In this document: piece after piece, positions 52,221 through 59,074 of the stretch
How the letters are laid out: every line of letters starts with the position of its first letter
Position numbering within the stretch: position 1 is the stretch's first letter
NCBI GenBank assembly: GCA_937973555.1
Contig: CALJKL010000011.1
Coordinates: 1 to 64,000 of the forward strand
Source: an uncultured Flavobacteriales bacterium
GTDB taxonomy: Bacteria; Bacteroidota; Bacteroidia; Flavobacteriales; Weeksellaceae
Length of the DNA: 64,000 nt
Reading direction: 5' to 3'
Position numbers and translations under genes: made by a program
Notes under the pieces: generated by a model
Database searches by the model: none
What the model was told of the DNA's origin: nothing
Seen by the model: only the letters and a program-made list of their open reading frames with translations

Positions 52221-52688
52221 TTAATTTTCTTCGTTAAAATTTAAATCCCCCATTACTTCTTCCGTCAGCTTGCCAAAATCGGTTTCACTGATGGCGATTG
52301 TTTTTTCATAGAAGTCTTTGTCCCAAATTTCAAACAGTTCGCCAGCTCCGGAAATCACAATTTCTTTTTGAAGATTTGCGAATTGTTTTAAATCTTTCGG
52401 GATCAGAATTCTTTCAGATGAATCCAATTCTACATTTTTTACTCCGGCGGTAAACATTCTGATGAAATCTGCGTTCTTCTTCACGAAACGATTGAGCCCG
52501 TTTATTTTGTTCATCAGTTTTTCCCATGGCTGCATAGGATATACCTCCAAGCAATTTTGAAACACAGAACGTTTTATCACAAAGTTCTTGTTTCCAGAAC
52601 TTTGCAATAGCCTTATCAATGCCGAAGGGAGTTTTAGCCTACCCTTGTCATCAATCTTACATTCATATGTTTCGTAGAAATGAATCAT
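52221..52688 (-). CDS. mraZ: transcriptional regulator / division protein MraZ
   Basis: DNA-binding protein with two SpoVT-AbrB-like domains, 155 aa from ATG 52688. Repeat 1: YECKIDDKGRLKLPSAL; repeat 2: VELDSSERILIPKDLKQF. In E. coli, MraZ represses the dcw operon by binding direct TGGGN repeats. Here two GTGGGA repeats 10 bp apart lie at 52721-52740, upstream of the -7 element. The TTG at 52697 is inside the -7 box and not used. First gene of the cluster. Confidence 0.95.
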   Translation of the reverse strand: MIHFYETYECKIDDKGRLKLPSALIRLLQSSGNKNFVIKRSVFQNCLEVYPMQPWEKLMNKINGLNRFVKKNADFIRMFTAGVKNVELDSSERILIPKDLKQFANLQKEIVISGAGELFEIWDKDFYEKTIAISETDFGKLTEEVMGDLNFNEEN

Positions 52689-52694
52689 TTGGAG

Positions 52695-52702
52695 CAAATT
52701 TA
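52695..52702 (-). promoter_or_regulatory. -7 element of the dcw operon
   Basis: Minus-strand TAAATTTG, only 6 nt before the mraZ ATG, so transcription may start at or next to the A of the ATG (leaderless). Confidence 0.55.
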
Positions 52703-52720
52703 TTTAATATTTTTTAAAAT

Positions 52721-52740
52721 TTCCCACTTTTTCCCACTTT
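52721..52740 (-). promoter_or_regulatory. MraZ operator (two GTGGGA repeats)
   Basis: The 10-bp unit TTCCCACTTT occurs twice in tandem on the plus strand, giving AAAGTGGGAA twice on the minus strand. This is the MraZ box format (GTGGG/TGGGN direct repeats with 10-bp period), overlapping the -33 region of the promoter. Confidence 0.75.
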
Positions 52741-52917
52741 TTATCTCAATGTTAATAACTTTTTGAATTTCGGCTTATGATAAAGTTAATTTATTGATTT
52801 AATGAATGTTGTGAAGAAGAATGTTTAAGAAAAAATGTGGCTGTAAAATATTAATGAGCCGATTAGTCATTTTAAAATAATACTTAAAAATAACCCCGTT
52901 TTTTTGCTTATTTTTTG

Positions 52918-52925
52918 TATTTTTG
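52918..52925 (+). promoter_or_regulatory. -7 element of alpha/beta hydrolase gene
   Basis: TATTTTTG, 20 nt before the ATG at 52946; the -33 element is not evident. Divergent from the dcw promoter in a 257-bp region that otherwise holds only A/T-rich DNA. Confidence 0.45.
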
Positions 52926-52945
52926 CGAGGCATATCTATCATTAT

Positions 52946-53707
52946 ATGATTTTTAAAACTAAAAAAGAGAAAAATTACACATTTATTGAAAGCGGAGAAG
53001 GTCATCCTTTGATTCTTCTTCATGGATTAATGGGTGGATTGAGTAATTTTGATAAAATGGTAACGTATTTTTCTGCAAAAGGATTTAAAGTATATGTTCC
53101 CCAGCTTCCTATTTATGATTTACCTGTTCTGAATACCAACTTGACAAGTATTGCAAAATATGTTGCAAAATTTATAAAGGCTAAAATTGGTCAGCCTGTT
53201 ACTGTGGTTGGAAATTCTATGGGCGGACATATCGGCCTTATCCTTACGCTTTCTAACCCAGACTTGGTGCATTCTTTGGTACTTACCGGAAGTTCTGGTT
53301 TGTATGAAAGAAGTTTTGGTGAGACCTTCCCAAGAAGAGGAGATAGAGAATACATCAAAAAGAAAACTGAAGAAGTTTTTTTCAATCCGAATGTGGCTAC
53401 GGAAGAATTGGTAAATGATGTTTTTGATGTAGTGAATGATAGAATGAAAGGCATTAAAACCGTGCTTCTAGCTAAAAGCGCCATAAAACATAATATGCTT
53501 CATGATTTGCCAAAAATAAAGCAACCTACCTGTATCATTTGGGGTAAGCAAGACAATGTAACACCGCCAGATGTAGCCATAGAAATGGATAAGCAAATCC
53601 CAAATTCTGATTTGTATTGGCTGGATGAATGTGGGCATGCAGCAATGATGGAAAAGCCTGACGAGTTTAACGAAATTCTATATAATTGGCTGAAAGACAA
53701 AGCATAA
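52946..53707 (+). CDS. alpha/beta hydrolase
   Basis: 253 aa from ATG 52946; the upstream in-frame start at 52904 would place the promoter inside the gene. Fold motifs: PLILLHGLMGGLSNF (oxyanion hole), VVGNSMGGHIG with nucleophile Ser91, IIWGKQDNVTPPDVA with the likely acid Asp, and CGHAAMMEKPDEF with the catalytic His. It resembles carboxylesterase/acyl hydrolase members such as MhpC; the substrate is unknown. Probably cotranscribed with engB. Confidence 0.88.
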   Translation: MIFKTKKEKNYTFIESGEGHPLILLHGLMGGLSNFDKMVTYFSAKGFKVYVPQLPIYDLPVLNTNLTSIAKYVAKFIKAKIGQPVTVVGNSMGGHIGLILTLSNPDLVHSLVLTGSSGLYERSFGETFPRRGDREYIKKKTEEVFFNPNVATEELVNDVFDVVNDRMKGIKTVLLAKSAIKHNMLHDLPKIKQPTCIIWGKQDNVTPPDVAIEMDKQIPNSDLYWLDECGHAAMMEKPDEFNEILYNWLKDKA

Positions 53708-53758
53708 AATTTTAAATAAAAATAAATATGGAAGTTGAAAGGCTTCCATTTTTTGAAT

Positions 53759-54379
53759 ATGGTTATTAAAAATGTAACTTTTATAAAAAGCAGTGGCAAA
53801 TGGCAAGAATGCCCAGAGCCAAACCTTCCTGAATACGCTTTCATTGGAAGAAGTAATGTGGGCAAATCTTCCCTTATTAATGCCATTATGAACCATAAGG
53901 ATTTGGCAAAAACATCTCAAACACCAGGGAAAACTCAGTTGATTAATCATTTTTTGGTGAATGAAGAATGGTATCTTACCGATTTGCCCGGATATGGGTA
54001 TGCCAAAGTATCTAAAAGCCTGAGGAGAGATTTCGAAAAATTGATTACCAATTATATCCTGAACCGAAAAAATCTAGTGAACCTTTTCGTGTTGGTAGAT
54101 ATAAGGCATACGCCACAAAAAATAGATCTGGAATTTATGGAATGGTGTGGTGAAAACGGAGTGCCTTTTTCCATTATTTTCACTAAGCAAGATAAACTTA
54201 AGCCTGGTGCAGCTGAAAGAAATGTAGAAGTATATAAGGCAAAACTTCTTGAAACTTGGGAAGAGCTCCCAGATATCTATATTACCTCTGCAGAAAAGAA
54301 AACAGGGGGAGAAGATATTTTGAAGTTTATTGAAAAAACAAATGCTTATCTCATTAAAAATAAAGTGAAGTTTTCATGA
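53759..54379 (+). CDS. engB: ribosome biogenesis GTPase EngB/YsxC
   Basis: Small essential GTPase for 50S assembly. 206 aa from ATG 53759 (an in-frame TTG at 53735 is rejected as it would add a hydrophobic leader). G1 [13 protein letters not shown]2 [13 protein letters not shown]3 [11 protein letters not shown]4 TKQDKL, and TSAEKKTG as G5. Its stop overlaps the elaA-like start by 4 bp. Confidence 0.95.
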   Translation: MVIKNVTFIKSSGKWQECPEPNLPEYAFIGRSNVGKSSLINAIMNHKDLAKTSQTPGKTQLINHFLVNEEWYLTDLPGYGYAKVSKSLRRDFEKLITNYILNRKNLVNLFVLVDIRHTPQKIDLEFMEWCGENGVPFSIIFTKQDKLKPGAAERNVEVYKAKLLETWEELPDIYITSAEKKTGGEDILKFIEKTNAYLIKNKVKFS

Positions 54380-54825
54380 CGGATATTGTTTGGAAAATAA
54401 AATCATTTGCAGACATTACCACTTCAGAACTTTATGAGATTTTGAAGGTAAGGCAAGAGGTTTTTGTAGTAGAACAAACCTGCTATTATCTTGATGCGGA
54501 TGGATATGATGAAAAAGCGCTTCATCTTTGGGCAGAAAAGGAAGGTAGAATAGTGGCTTATTGCAGAATTTTTTCTCAAGGAATAAAATATTCTGAAACA
54601 TCAATAGGAAGGGTGCTTACGCATCCTGATTTCAGAAATTTGAAACTCGGAAAAAGTCTCATAAAATTTGCCTTAGATACAATTGAAACAAGGTTTAATA
54701 CAAAATCCTGCAGGATTTCGGCACAAGATTATCTGCTGAAATTTTACGGTGAATTTGGTTTTGCAGACACCGGAAAAAAATATCTGGAAGACGACATACC
54801 ACATACAGAAATGGTAAGAAATTAA
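54376..54825 (+). CDS. ElaA-type GNAT acetyltransferase
   Basis: 149-residue GNAT protein of the ElaA family: [23 protein letters not shown] is the typical start, [17 protein letters not shown] follows, then [25 protein letters not shown] as acetyl-CoA motif, and [15 protein letters not shown]. The substrate is unknown. Translationally coupled to engB by an ATGA overlap. Confidence 0.9.
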   Translation: MTDIVWKIKSFADITTSELYEILKVRQEVFVVEQTCYYLDADGYDEKALHLWAEKEGRIVAYCRIFSQGIKYSETSIGRVLTHPDFRNLKLGKSLIKFALDTIETRFNTKSCRISAQDYLLKFYGEFGFADTGKKYLEDDIPHTEMVRN

Positions 54826-54870
54826 TTTGCCGTTACAAGAAAAAAAGCAAACTATATGATGACTTTTTTT

Positions 54871-54878
54871 TACTTTTG
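54871..54878 (+). promoter_or_regulatory. -7 element of the lipoprotein gene
   Basis: TACTTTTG, 18 nt before the ATG at 54897. Confidence 0.5.
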
Positions 54879-54896
54879 TGATATTAAAATTTTAAT

Positions 54897-56039
54897 ATGA
54901 AACGTTTCTTAATTCTTACCATAATTTCCGCGTTGCTTTTCATCGGCTGCAAAAAAGATGCAGTAGATGGAAGCAGTACCATGGCTTTTCAGGAGAGCAT
55001 CAATGATATGACCTCTTCCTTACCCACTATCAAGCAGATAAAATTCAACGAAGCCTTATATATTCTGAAAACCTTTGGGGTAGAAGCAGATGGAGATATT
55101 GCAGAACTGAAAGCACTTGCAAAACTTCTTGAAGGTAAAAAAGTGCCGGAAATCTTTGCCTTGGCAGATGAAGTAGCCAAGAAAAATGGCGTGAACTGGG
55201 CGAGTAATGCACCGCCTTCTTTGGGAGAAATGAACATTTTTCAGAATATTTCACCATCGGAAAAAGATCCTAATGATATTGTGGCAAGTTCTTTACAAAT
55301 AACTACTAAGCAAGCGTCAGTAGATAGCTTGGTGGGTGCGCAAGCCATGATGGTAGTGCCAAGATTATTAGACGCTTCGGGAAATGAAATAGAATTTGAA
55401 AATGCAGCATTAGAAACGATTTTGGAGGTTTTTAGCCAAGGCGAAAAAATCTTGACGGCCAAAAACTTGATGCAGAATAATAACTTTAAAGGGTTTTACC
55501 TAAAATACGCTTCTTTGCCGAAAGACAAAATTATAGATGATATAATAGACCTAAAAGTAATTGTAAAAACATCTAAAAAAACACTTCAAATGACCAAAAT
55601 GGGAGTTTCTGTAAACCCTAATGCATTGATGGATTCGGTAAATCCTGATGAATTGGCTGTCAATACTCCAGAAGAAACAGCTCCGGGAACTGATTCTCCG
55701 AAAGTAATAGGTGATCCTAAAAATACGGTTATAAGTTTCCTCAGCAGCTTGAATGGTCAAAACCTTAAGGCGGCATACAACCAGGCAGATAATCCGAATT
55801 GGGGGTCTTATGAAAGTTTCGCCAATCCCACCTCTGGTTTTGGTGCTGTAAAAAGTGTAAATGTAAACAGCATAAACACTAAGTCCAATAGCAACAATAC
55901 GGCAAGCGTAAACGCGACCTATACTGTAACAGACAAATCCGGAAATGCTACCGATCTGGATGTTTCTTATGGCTTGAAGGCTACAGAAACAGGCTGGAAA
56001 ATAACCAGTTACAGAATAAATTCATCCCAGAAAAAGTAA
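54897..56039 (+). CDS. unrecognised lipoprotein with NTF2-like C-terminus
   Basis: 380 residues. Signal with lipobox LFIGCKKD (Cys18). Region about 30-260 is helical, with SLPTIKQIKFNEALYILKTFG and charged Lys/Glu segments. A Pro/Thr/Asp linker (about 250-275) follows. The last 110 residues, starting GDPKNTVISFLSSLNGQNLKAAYNQAD and ending GLKATETGWKITSYRI, look like an NTF2/DUF4878-type small beta-alpha fold common in Bacteroidota lipoproteins. I do not recognise a family for the rest. Followed 15 bp later by apt, probably one transcript. Confidence 0.8.
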   Translation: MKRFLILTIISALLFIGCKKDAVDGSSTMAFQESINDMTSSLPTIKQIKFNEALYILKTFGVEADGDIAELKALAKLLEGKKVPEIFALADEVAKKNGVNWASNAPPSLGEMNIFQNISPSEKDPNDIVASSLQITTKQASVDSLVGAQAMMVVPRLLDASGNEIEFENAALETILEVFSQGEKILTAKNLMQNNNFKGFYLKYASLPKDKIIDDIIDLKVIVKTSKKTLQMTKMGVSVNPNALMDSVNPDELAVNTPEETAPGTDSPKVIGDPKNTVISFLSSLNGQNLKAAYNQADNPNWGSYESFANPTSGFGAVKSVNVNSINTKSNSNNTASVNATYTVTDKSGNATDLDVSYGLKATETGWKITSYRINSSQKK

Positions 56040-56054
56040 ATTCATATAATAAAA

Positions 56055-56591
56055 ATGGCATCCCAAGACTTAGTTACCAGATTAGAGCAAACCATACTGA
56101 ATATTCCTGATTTTCCCATAGAAGGAATCCAATTTAAAGACATTACGCCTATTTTCTTAAATCCTAAATTATATGAAGATGTAATTGCAGATTTGGTAAA
56201 CTTTAGCAAAGGAAAAATAGATGTGGTATGTGGTATTGAAAGCAGGGGGTATCTTTTTGGCATTGCCATAGCCGTTGCTTTGGAGGTTCCCTTTGTTTTG
56301 ATTAGAAAAAAAGGAAAATTGCCGCCCCCATTTGTTTCAGAAAAATATGATTTGGAATACGGAAGCGCTGAAATAGAAATGCGAACCAACCAAATTCTGC
56401 CAGGGCAAAGGGTATTGATACATGATGATCTTTTGGCAACAGGTGGCACTACAGAAGCTGCAGCTAGACTTGTGGAGAAACAAGGAGCGGAAGCATCTCA
56501 GTTCAGTTTTCTAATTGCGTTAAAAGATCTAATGGGAGAAAAAAGATTGGATAAATTTAATGCTGAAGTATACAGCATTCTTAATTATTAA
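56055..56591 (+). CDS. apt: adenine phosphoribosyltransferase
   Basis: Salvages adenine to AMP using PRPP. 178 aa: FPIEGIQFKDITPIF (Apt-typical), GIESRGYLFGIAIAVAL, PFVLIRKKGKLPPP, and the PRPP-binding VLIHDDLLATGGTTEAA (near 119-135). Shares a transcript with the preceding lipoprotein gene and ends at a strong terminator. Confidence 0.96.
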   Translation: MASQDLVTRLEQTILNIPDFPIEGIQFKDITPIFLNPKLYEDVIADLVNFSKGKIDVVCGIESRGYLFGIAIAVALEVPFVLIRKKGKLPPPFVSEKYDLEYGSAEIEMRTNQILPGQRVLIHDDLLATGGTTEAAARLVEKQGAEASQFSFLIALKDLMGEKRLDKFNAEVYSILNY

Positions 56592-56612
56592 TAGACTCAA
56601 AATACAATATTG

Positions 56613-56639
56613 AAAAGCACCAATTATGGTGCTTTTTTA
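56613..56639 (+). terminator. apt terminator
   Basis: 10-bp stem AAAAGCACCA/TGGTGCTTTT with a 4-nt loop, then TTAT. Confidence 0.8.
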
Positions 56640-56708
56640 TTTAACATAACATAAAAATCATGTTTGCCTTAAAGAGTTTTTTTGTAATTTTATGACACGG
56701 ATTTTATT

Positions 56709-57725
56709 ATGAATAGATTTTCTGAACTATATAGGAGAATTATCATTCTCATGTTTGCCATATTTATATTTATATTTTTTGGCATGATGGGTTTTATGTA
56801 TTCAGAGAATATGAGGCCGCTTGATGCCATTTGGTATAGTATAATGACTCTTACAACCGTGGGATTTGGAGTGCCAGATAACTTTTCTGATCTTGGAAAA
56901 ACAATCACCATATTTTTAATGCTTTTCGGCGTGGGCTCTGTTTTATATGGCTTAACGGCACTTTCACTGGAGTTTTTTAACGGAAATTTTGCAAAAGAAT
57001 ACAAACAAAATGTAACCAAAAGAAGAATGAAAAATTTAAAAAATCACATCATCATTTGTGGATTTGGAAGAAATGGAAGGCAAGCTGCCAGGAAACTTAT
57101 CCTTCACAAGAAACAATTTGTCATCATAGACAAAAAACCTTTGGAAAACAGAGATGATGAGTTTCATGATACCATTTTCATTCATGGAGATGCTATAGAA
57201 GATGATGTTTTGAAACATGCGGGTATAGAAAATGCATATGGCATCATTGCATCTCTTCCATCAGATGCAGATAACCTTTTTATTGTAATCTCGGCTAAAG
57301 AACTTAATCCTAAAATTAAAGTGATCAGTAGAGCTTCTAATAGCAATACCATCAACAAACTCAAAACGGCAGGTGCAGAAAATGTAATTATGCCGGATAA
57401 AATCGGGGGAGAACACATGGCCTCTCTTCTTATCACTCCAGATTTGGTGGAATTTGTAGATAGCATTGTCCTAGAGGGTACGCGTAAGATAAATGTTCTG
57501 GAAATTTATACCAACAAACTTCCCAAAGGTTTTATTGGCAAAAAAATTGAAGACTTACAGATTTTCCCCAAAACAGGATGTAAAATTGTTGGCTACAAGG
57601 ATGATCATGGAAAATACATCATCAACCCAGATGAAACCAAAATAATAGAGCCCAACAGCTGTATATTTGCGCTAGGCCAGCCACAGCAAATAGAATCACT
57701 GCAGAATATGTTTCCTCAGAACTAA
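56709..57725 (+). CDS. two-helix K+ channel with RCK (TrkA-N/C) domains
   Basis: Kch/MthK-like potassium channel, 338 aa. Helix 1 (about 12-28), pore loop with the filter IMTLTTVGFGVP (about 48-59), helix 2 (about 66-88), then an RCK domain with Rossmann ICGFGRNGRQAARKLI (about 116-131), ALEN-like acidic nucleotide residues (IDKKP) and a TrkA-C domain (about 255-338). The TVGFG filter confers K+ selectivity. The ligand (NAD, ATP or c-di-AMP type) is not known. Confidence 0.93.
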   Translation: MNRFSELYRRIIILMFAIFIFIFFGMMGFMYSENMRPLDAIWYSIMTLTTVGFGVPDNFSDLGKTITIFLMLFGVGSVLYGLTALSLEFFNGNFAKEYKQNVTKRRMKNLKNHIIICGFGRNGRQAARKLILHKKQFVIIDKKPLENRDDEFHDTIFIHGDAIEDDVLKHAGIENAYGIIASLPSDADNLFIVISAKELNPKIKVISRASNSNTINKLKTAGAENVIMPDKIGGEHMASLLITPDLVEFVDSIVLEGTRKINVLEIYTNKLPKGFIGKKIEDLQIFPKTGCKIVGYKDDHGKYIINPDETKIIEPNSCIFALGQPQQIESLQNMFPQN

Positions 57726-57757
57726 TTTCCCATTCTTAAAAGGCCTGAAAATAAATA

Positions 57758-57788
57758 TTGTATATCACACAAGAAACTATTATTTTTG
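57758..57788 (+). promoter_or_regulatory. promoter of TPR gene-ribH operon
   Basis: TTG at 57758-57760, 20 nt, TATTTTTG at 57781-57788, then 18 nt to the ATG at 57807. Confidence 0.65.
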
Positions 57789-57806
57789 CATTTCAATTTT
57801 AAGATT

Positions 57807-58517
57807 ATGACAGATAAACATAAAAGCAAAAAAGAACTGGAAAACGAAGGTAAAGAAACAGTAGAGATTTTTCAGGATCTAGACCAAACGGCTCTAAAAA
57901 CAGAGATGTTCATTGAAAAATACGCGAAACAAATCGGTATAATTTTCGGTGCAATTCTATTGTCTGTTTTAGGATACTTTGCCTATCAGCAATTCATTGC
58001 CAATCCCAAAAATGAAGAAGCTACTTTAAGCTATCTTTCTGCACAAAAGAATTTAGCAGAAGGCAAAGACGATTTGGCTCTTGGTGGCAAATCTGCAGCT
58101 AATCCTGGTTTTAAAGGGACGTACGATCAATTTTCTGGTACTGATGCTGGTCAGCTTTCAGTTTACAACGCAGGTTTATTGAAATTTAAAGAAGGAAAAT
58201 ATCAGGAAGCTTACGATTTATTAGATAAATTCAGCTCAGGAAATAAAATTTTAATGGCTCTTAAATATGGAGCTATGGCAGATGCCCTTGCCAATCAAAA
58301 TAAAAATGAAGACGCATTGGCCATGTTTGATAAGGCATCTACTGCTTCAGAAGACCCATATACAAGTTATTATTTTGTAAGAAAGGCAGGTATTATGGCT
58401 CTGGCAATGAAGAAAAATGATGAAGCCAAAAAGTATTTTATAGCTATTGAAGAAAAATATCTAGATTATGACGGAGGTGCTTCTGATGCTTACATAGAAA
58501 TGGTAAAAAACTTTTAA
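57807..58517 (+). CDS. membrane-anchored TPR protein (YfgM/UPF0070-like)
   Basis: 236 aa from ATG 57807 (the in-frame TTG at 57786 belongs to the -7 box). A Glu/Lys-rich cytoplasmic start, one transmembrane helix (about 43-62, IGIIFGAILLSVLGYFAYQQF), then a TPR-like solenoid with YNAGLLKFKEGKYQEAYDLLDKF. It resembles E. coli YfgM, which associates with the Sec translocon and helps periplasmic folding; equivalence is inferred. 9 bp upstream of ribH. Confidence 0.85.
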   Translation: MTDKHKSKKELENEGKETVEIFQDLDQTALKTEMFIEKYAKQIGIIFGAILLSVLGYFAYQQFIANPKNEEATLSYLSAQKNLAEGKDDLALGGKSAANPGFKGTYDQFSGTDAGQLSVYNAGLLKFKEGKYQEAYDLLDKFSSGNKILMALKYGAMADALANQNKNEDALAMFDKASTASEDPYTSYYFVRKAGIMALAMKKNDEAKKYFIAIEEKYLDYDGGASDAYIEMVKNF

Positions 58518-58526
58518 AATATTAAA

Positions 58527-59012
58527 ATGGCAACTGTAAATCTCTCAGATTACAAACCATTGAAAATTTCAAATGCTGATTCTTTTAGAATCGGCATTGT
58601 TGTTTCGGATTGGAATGATTTTGTAACCTATAATCTTCGCGATGCAGCCATACAAATTCTTGAAAAGGAAGGCGTAAAAAAAGAAAATATCGATATTTAT
58701 TCAGTTCCTGGTGCATTTGAACTGAGTTATGCTTCTATGCAATTGTGTGCCGCTGAAAACCACGATGCCGTAATTGCTATTGGCTGTGTTATTAGAGGTG
58801 AAACGCCTCATTTTGATTTTGTTTGCAGTGCTGTGGCCCAAGGCATAAAAGACTGCAATGTAATGACGGATACTCCAGTAATCTTTTGTGTTTTGACAGA
58901 TGACACCAAAGAGCAGTCTGTGGCAAGAAGTGGTGGTAACCTTGGCAATAAGGGAGTAGAAGCTGCAGTTACAGCCCTTAGAATGATTGATTTTAAAAGA
59001 AATTTGAAATAA
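58527..59012 (+). CDS. ribH: 6,7-dimethyl-8-ribityllumazine synthase
   Basis: Penultimate step of riboflavin synthesis. 161 aa, beta subunit forming icosahedral shells: GIVVSDWNDFVTYNL, SVPGAFELSYAS, AIGCVIRGETPHFDFVCSAVAQGI with the catalytic His, and VIFCVLTDDTKEQSVARSGG. Downstream of the TPR gene in one transcript; no FMN riboswitch is seen. Confidence 0.97.
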   Translation: MATVNLSDYKPLKISNADSFRIGIVVSDWNDFVTYNLRDAAIQILEKEGVKKENIDIYSVPGAFELSYASMQLCAAENHDAVIAIGCVIRGETPHFDFVCSAVAQGIKDCNVMTDTPVIFCVLTDDTKEQSVARSGGNLGNKGVEAAVTALRMIDFKRNLK

Positions 59013-59030
59013 AAATCAAATCTTCCATTT

Positions 59031-59066
59031 ATAATCTACAATCCAAAAATCTATAATCTCAAACTA
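59031..59066. repeat. heptad-like repeat in ribH-LtaS gap
   Basis: TATAATC, TACAATC, CAAAAATC, TATAATC, TCAAACT: 7-nt units (one of 8) immediately before the sulfatase gene. Same style as 5062-5103 and the murG insertion. Confidence 0.45.
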
Positions 59067-59074
59067 TAAAAGAG

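Noticed and set aside
58430..58530. Possible FMN riboswitch ahead of ribH
   Set aside because: Only 9 bp separate ribH from the TPR gene, and no conserved FMN-aptamer helices are visible upstream of the operon either.
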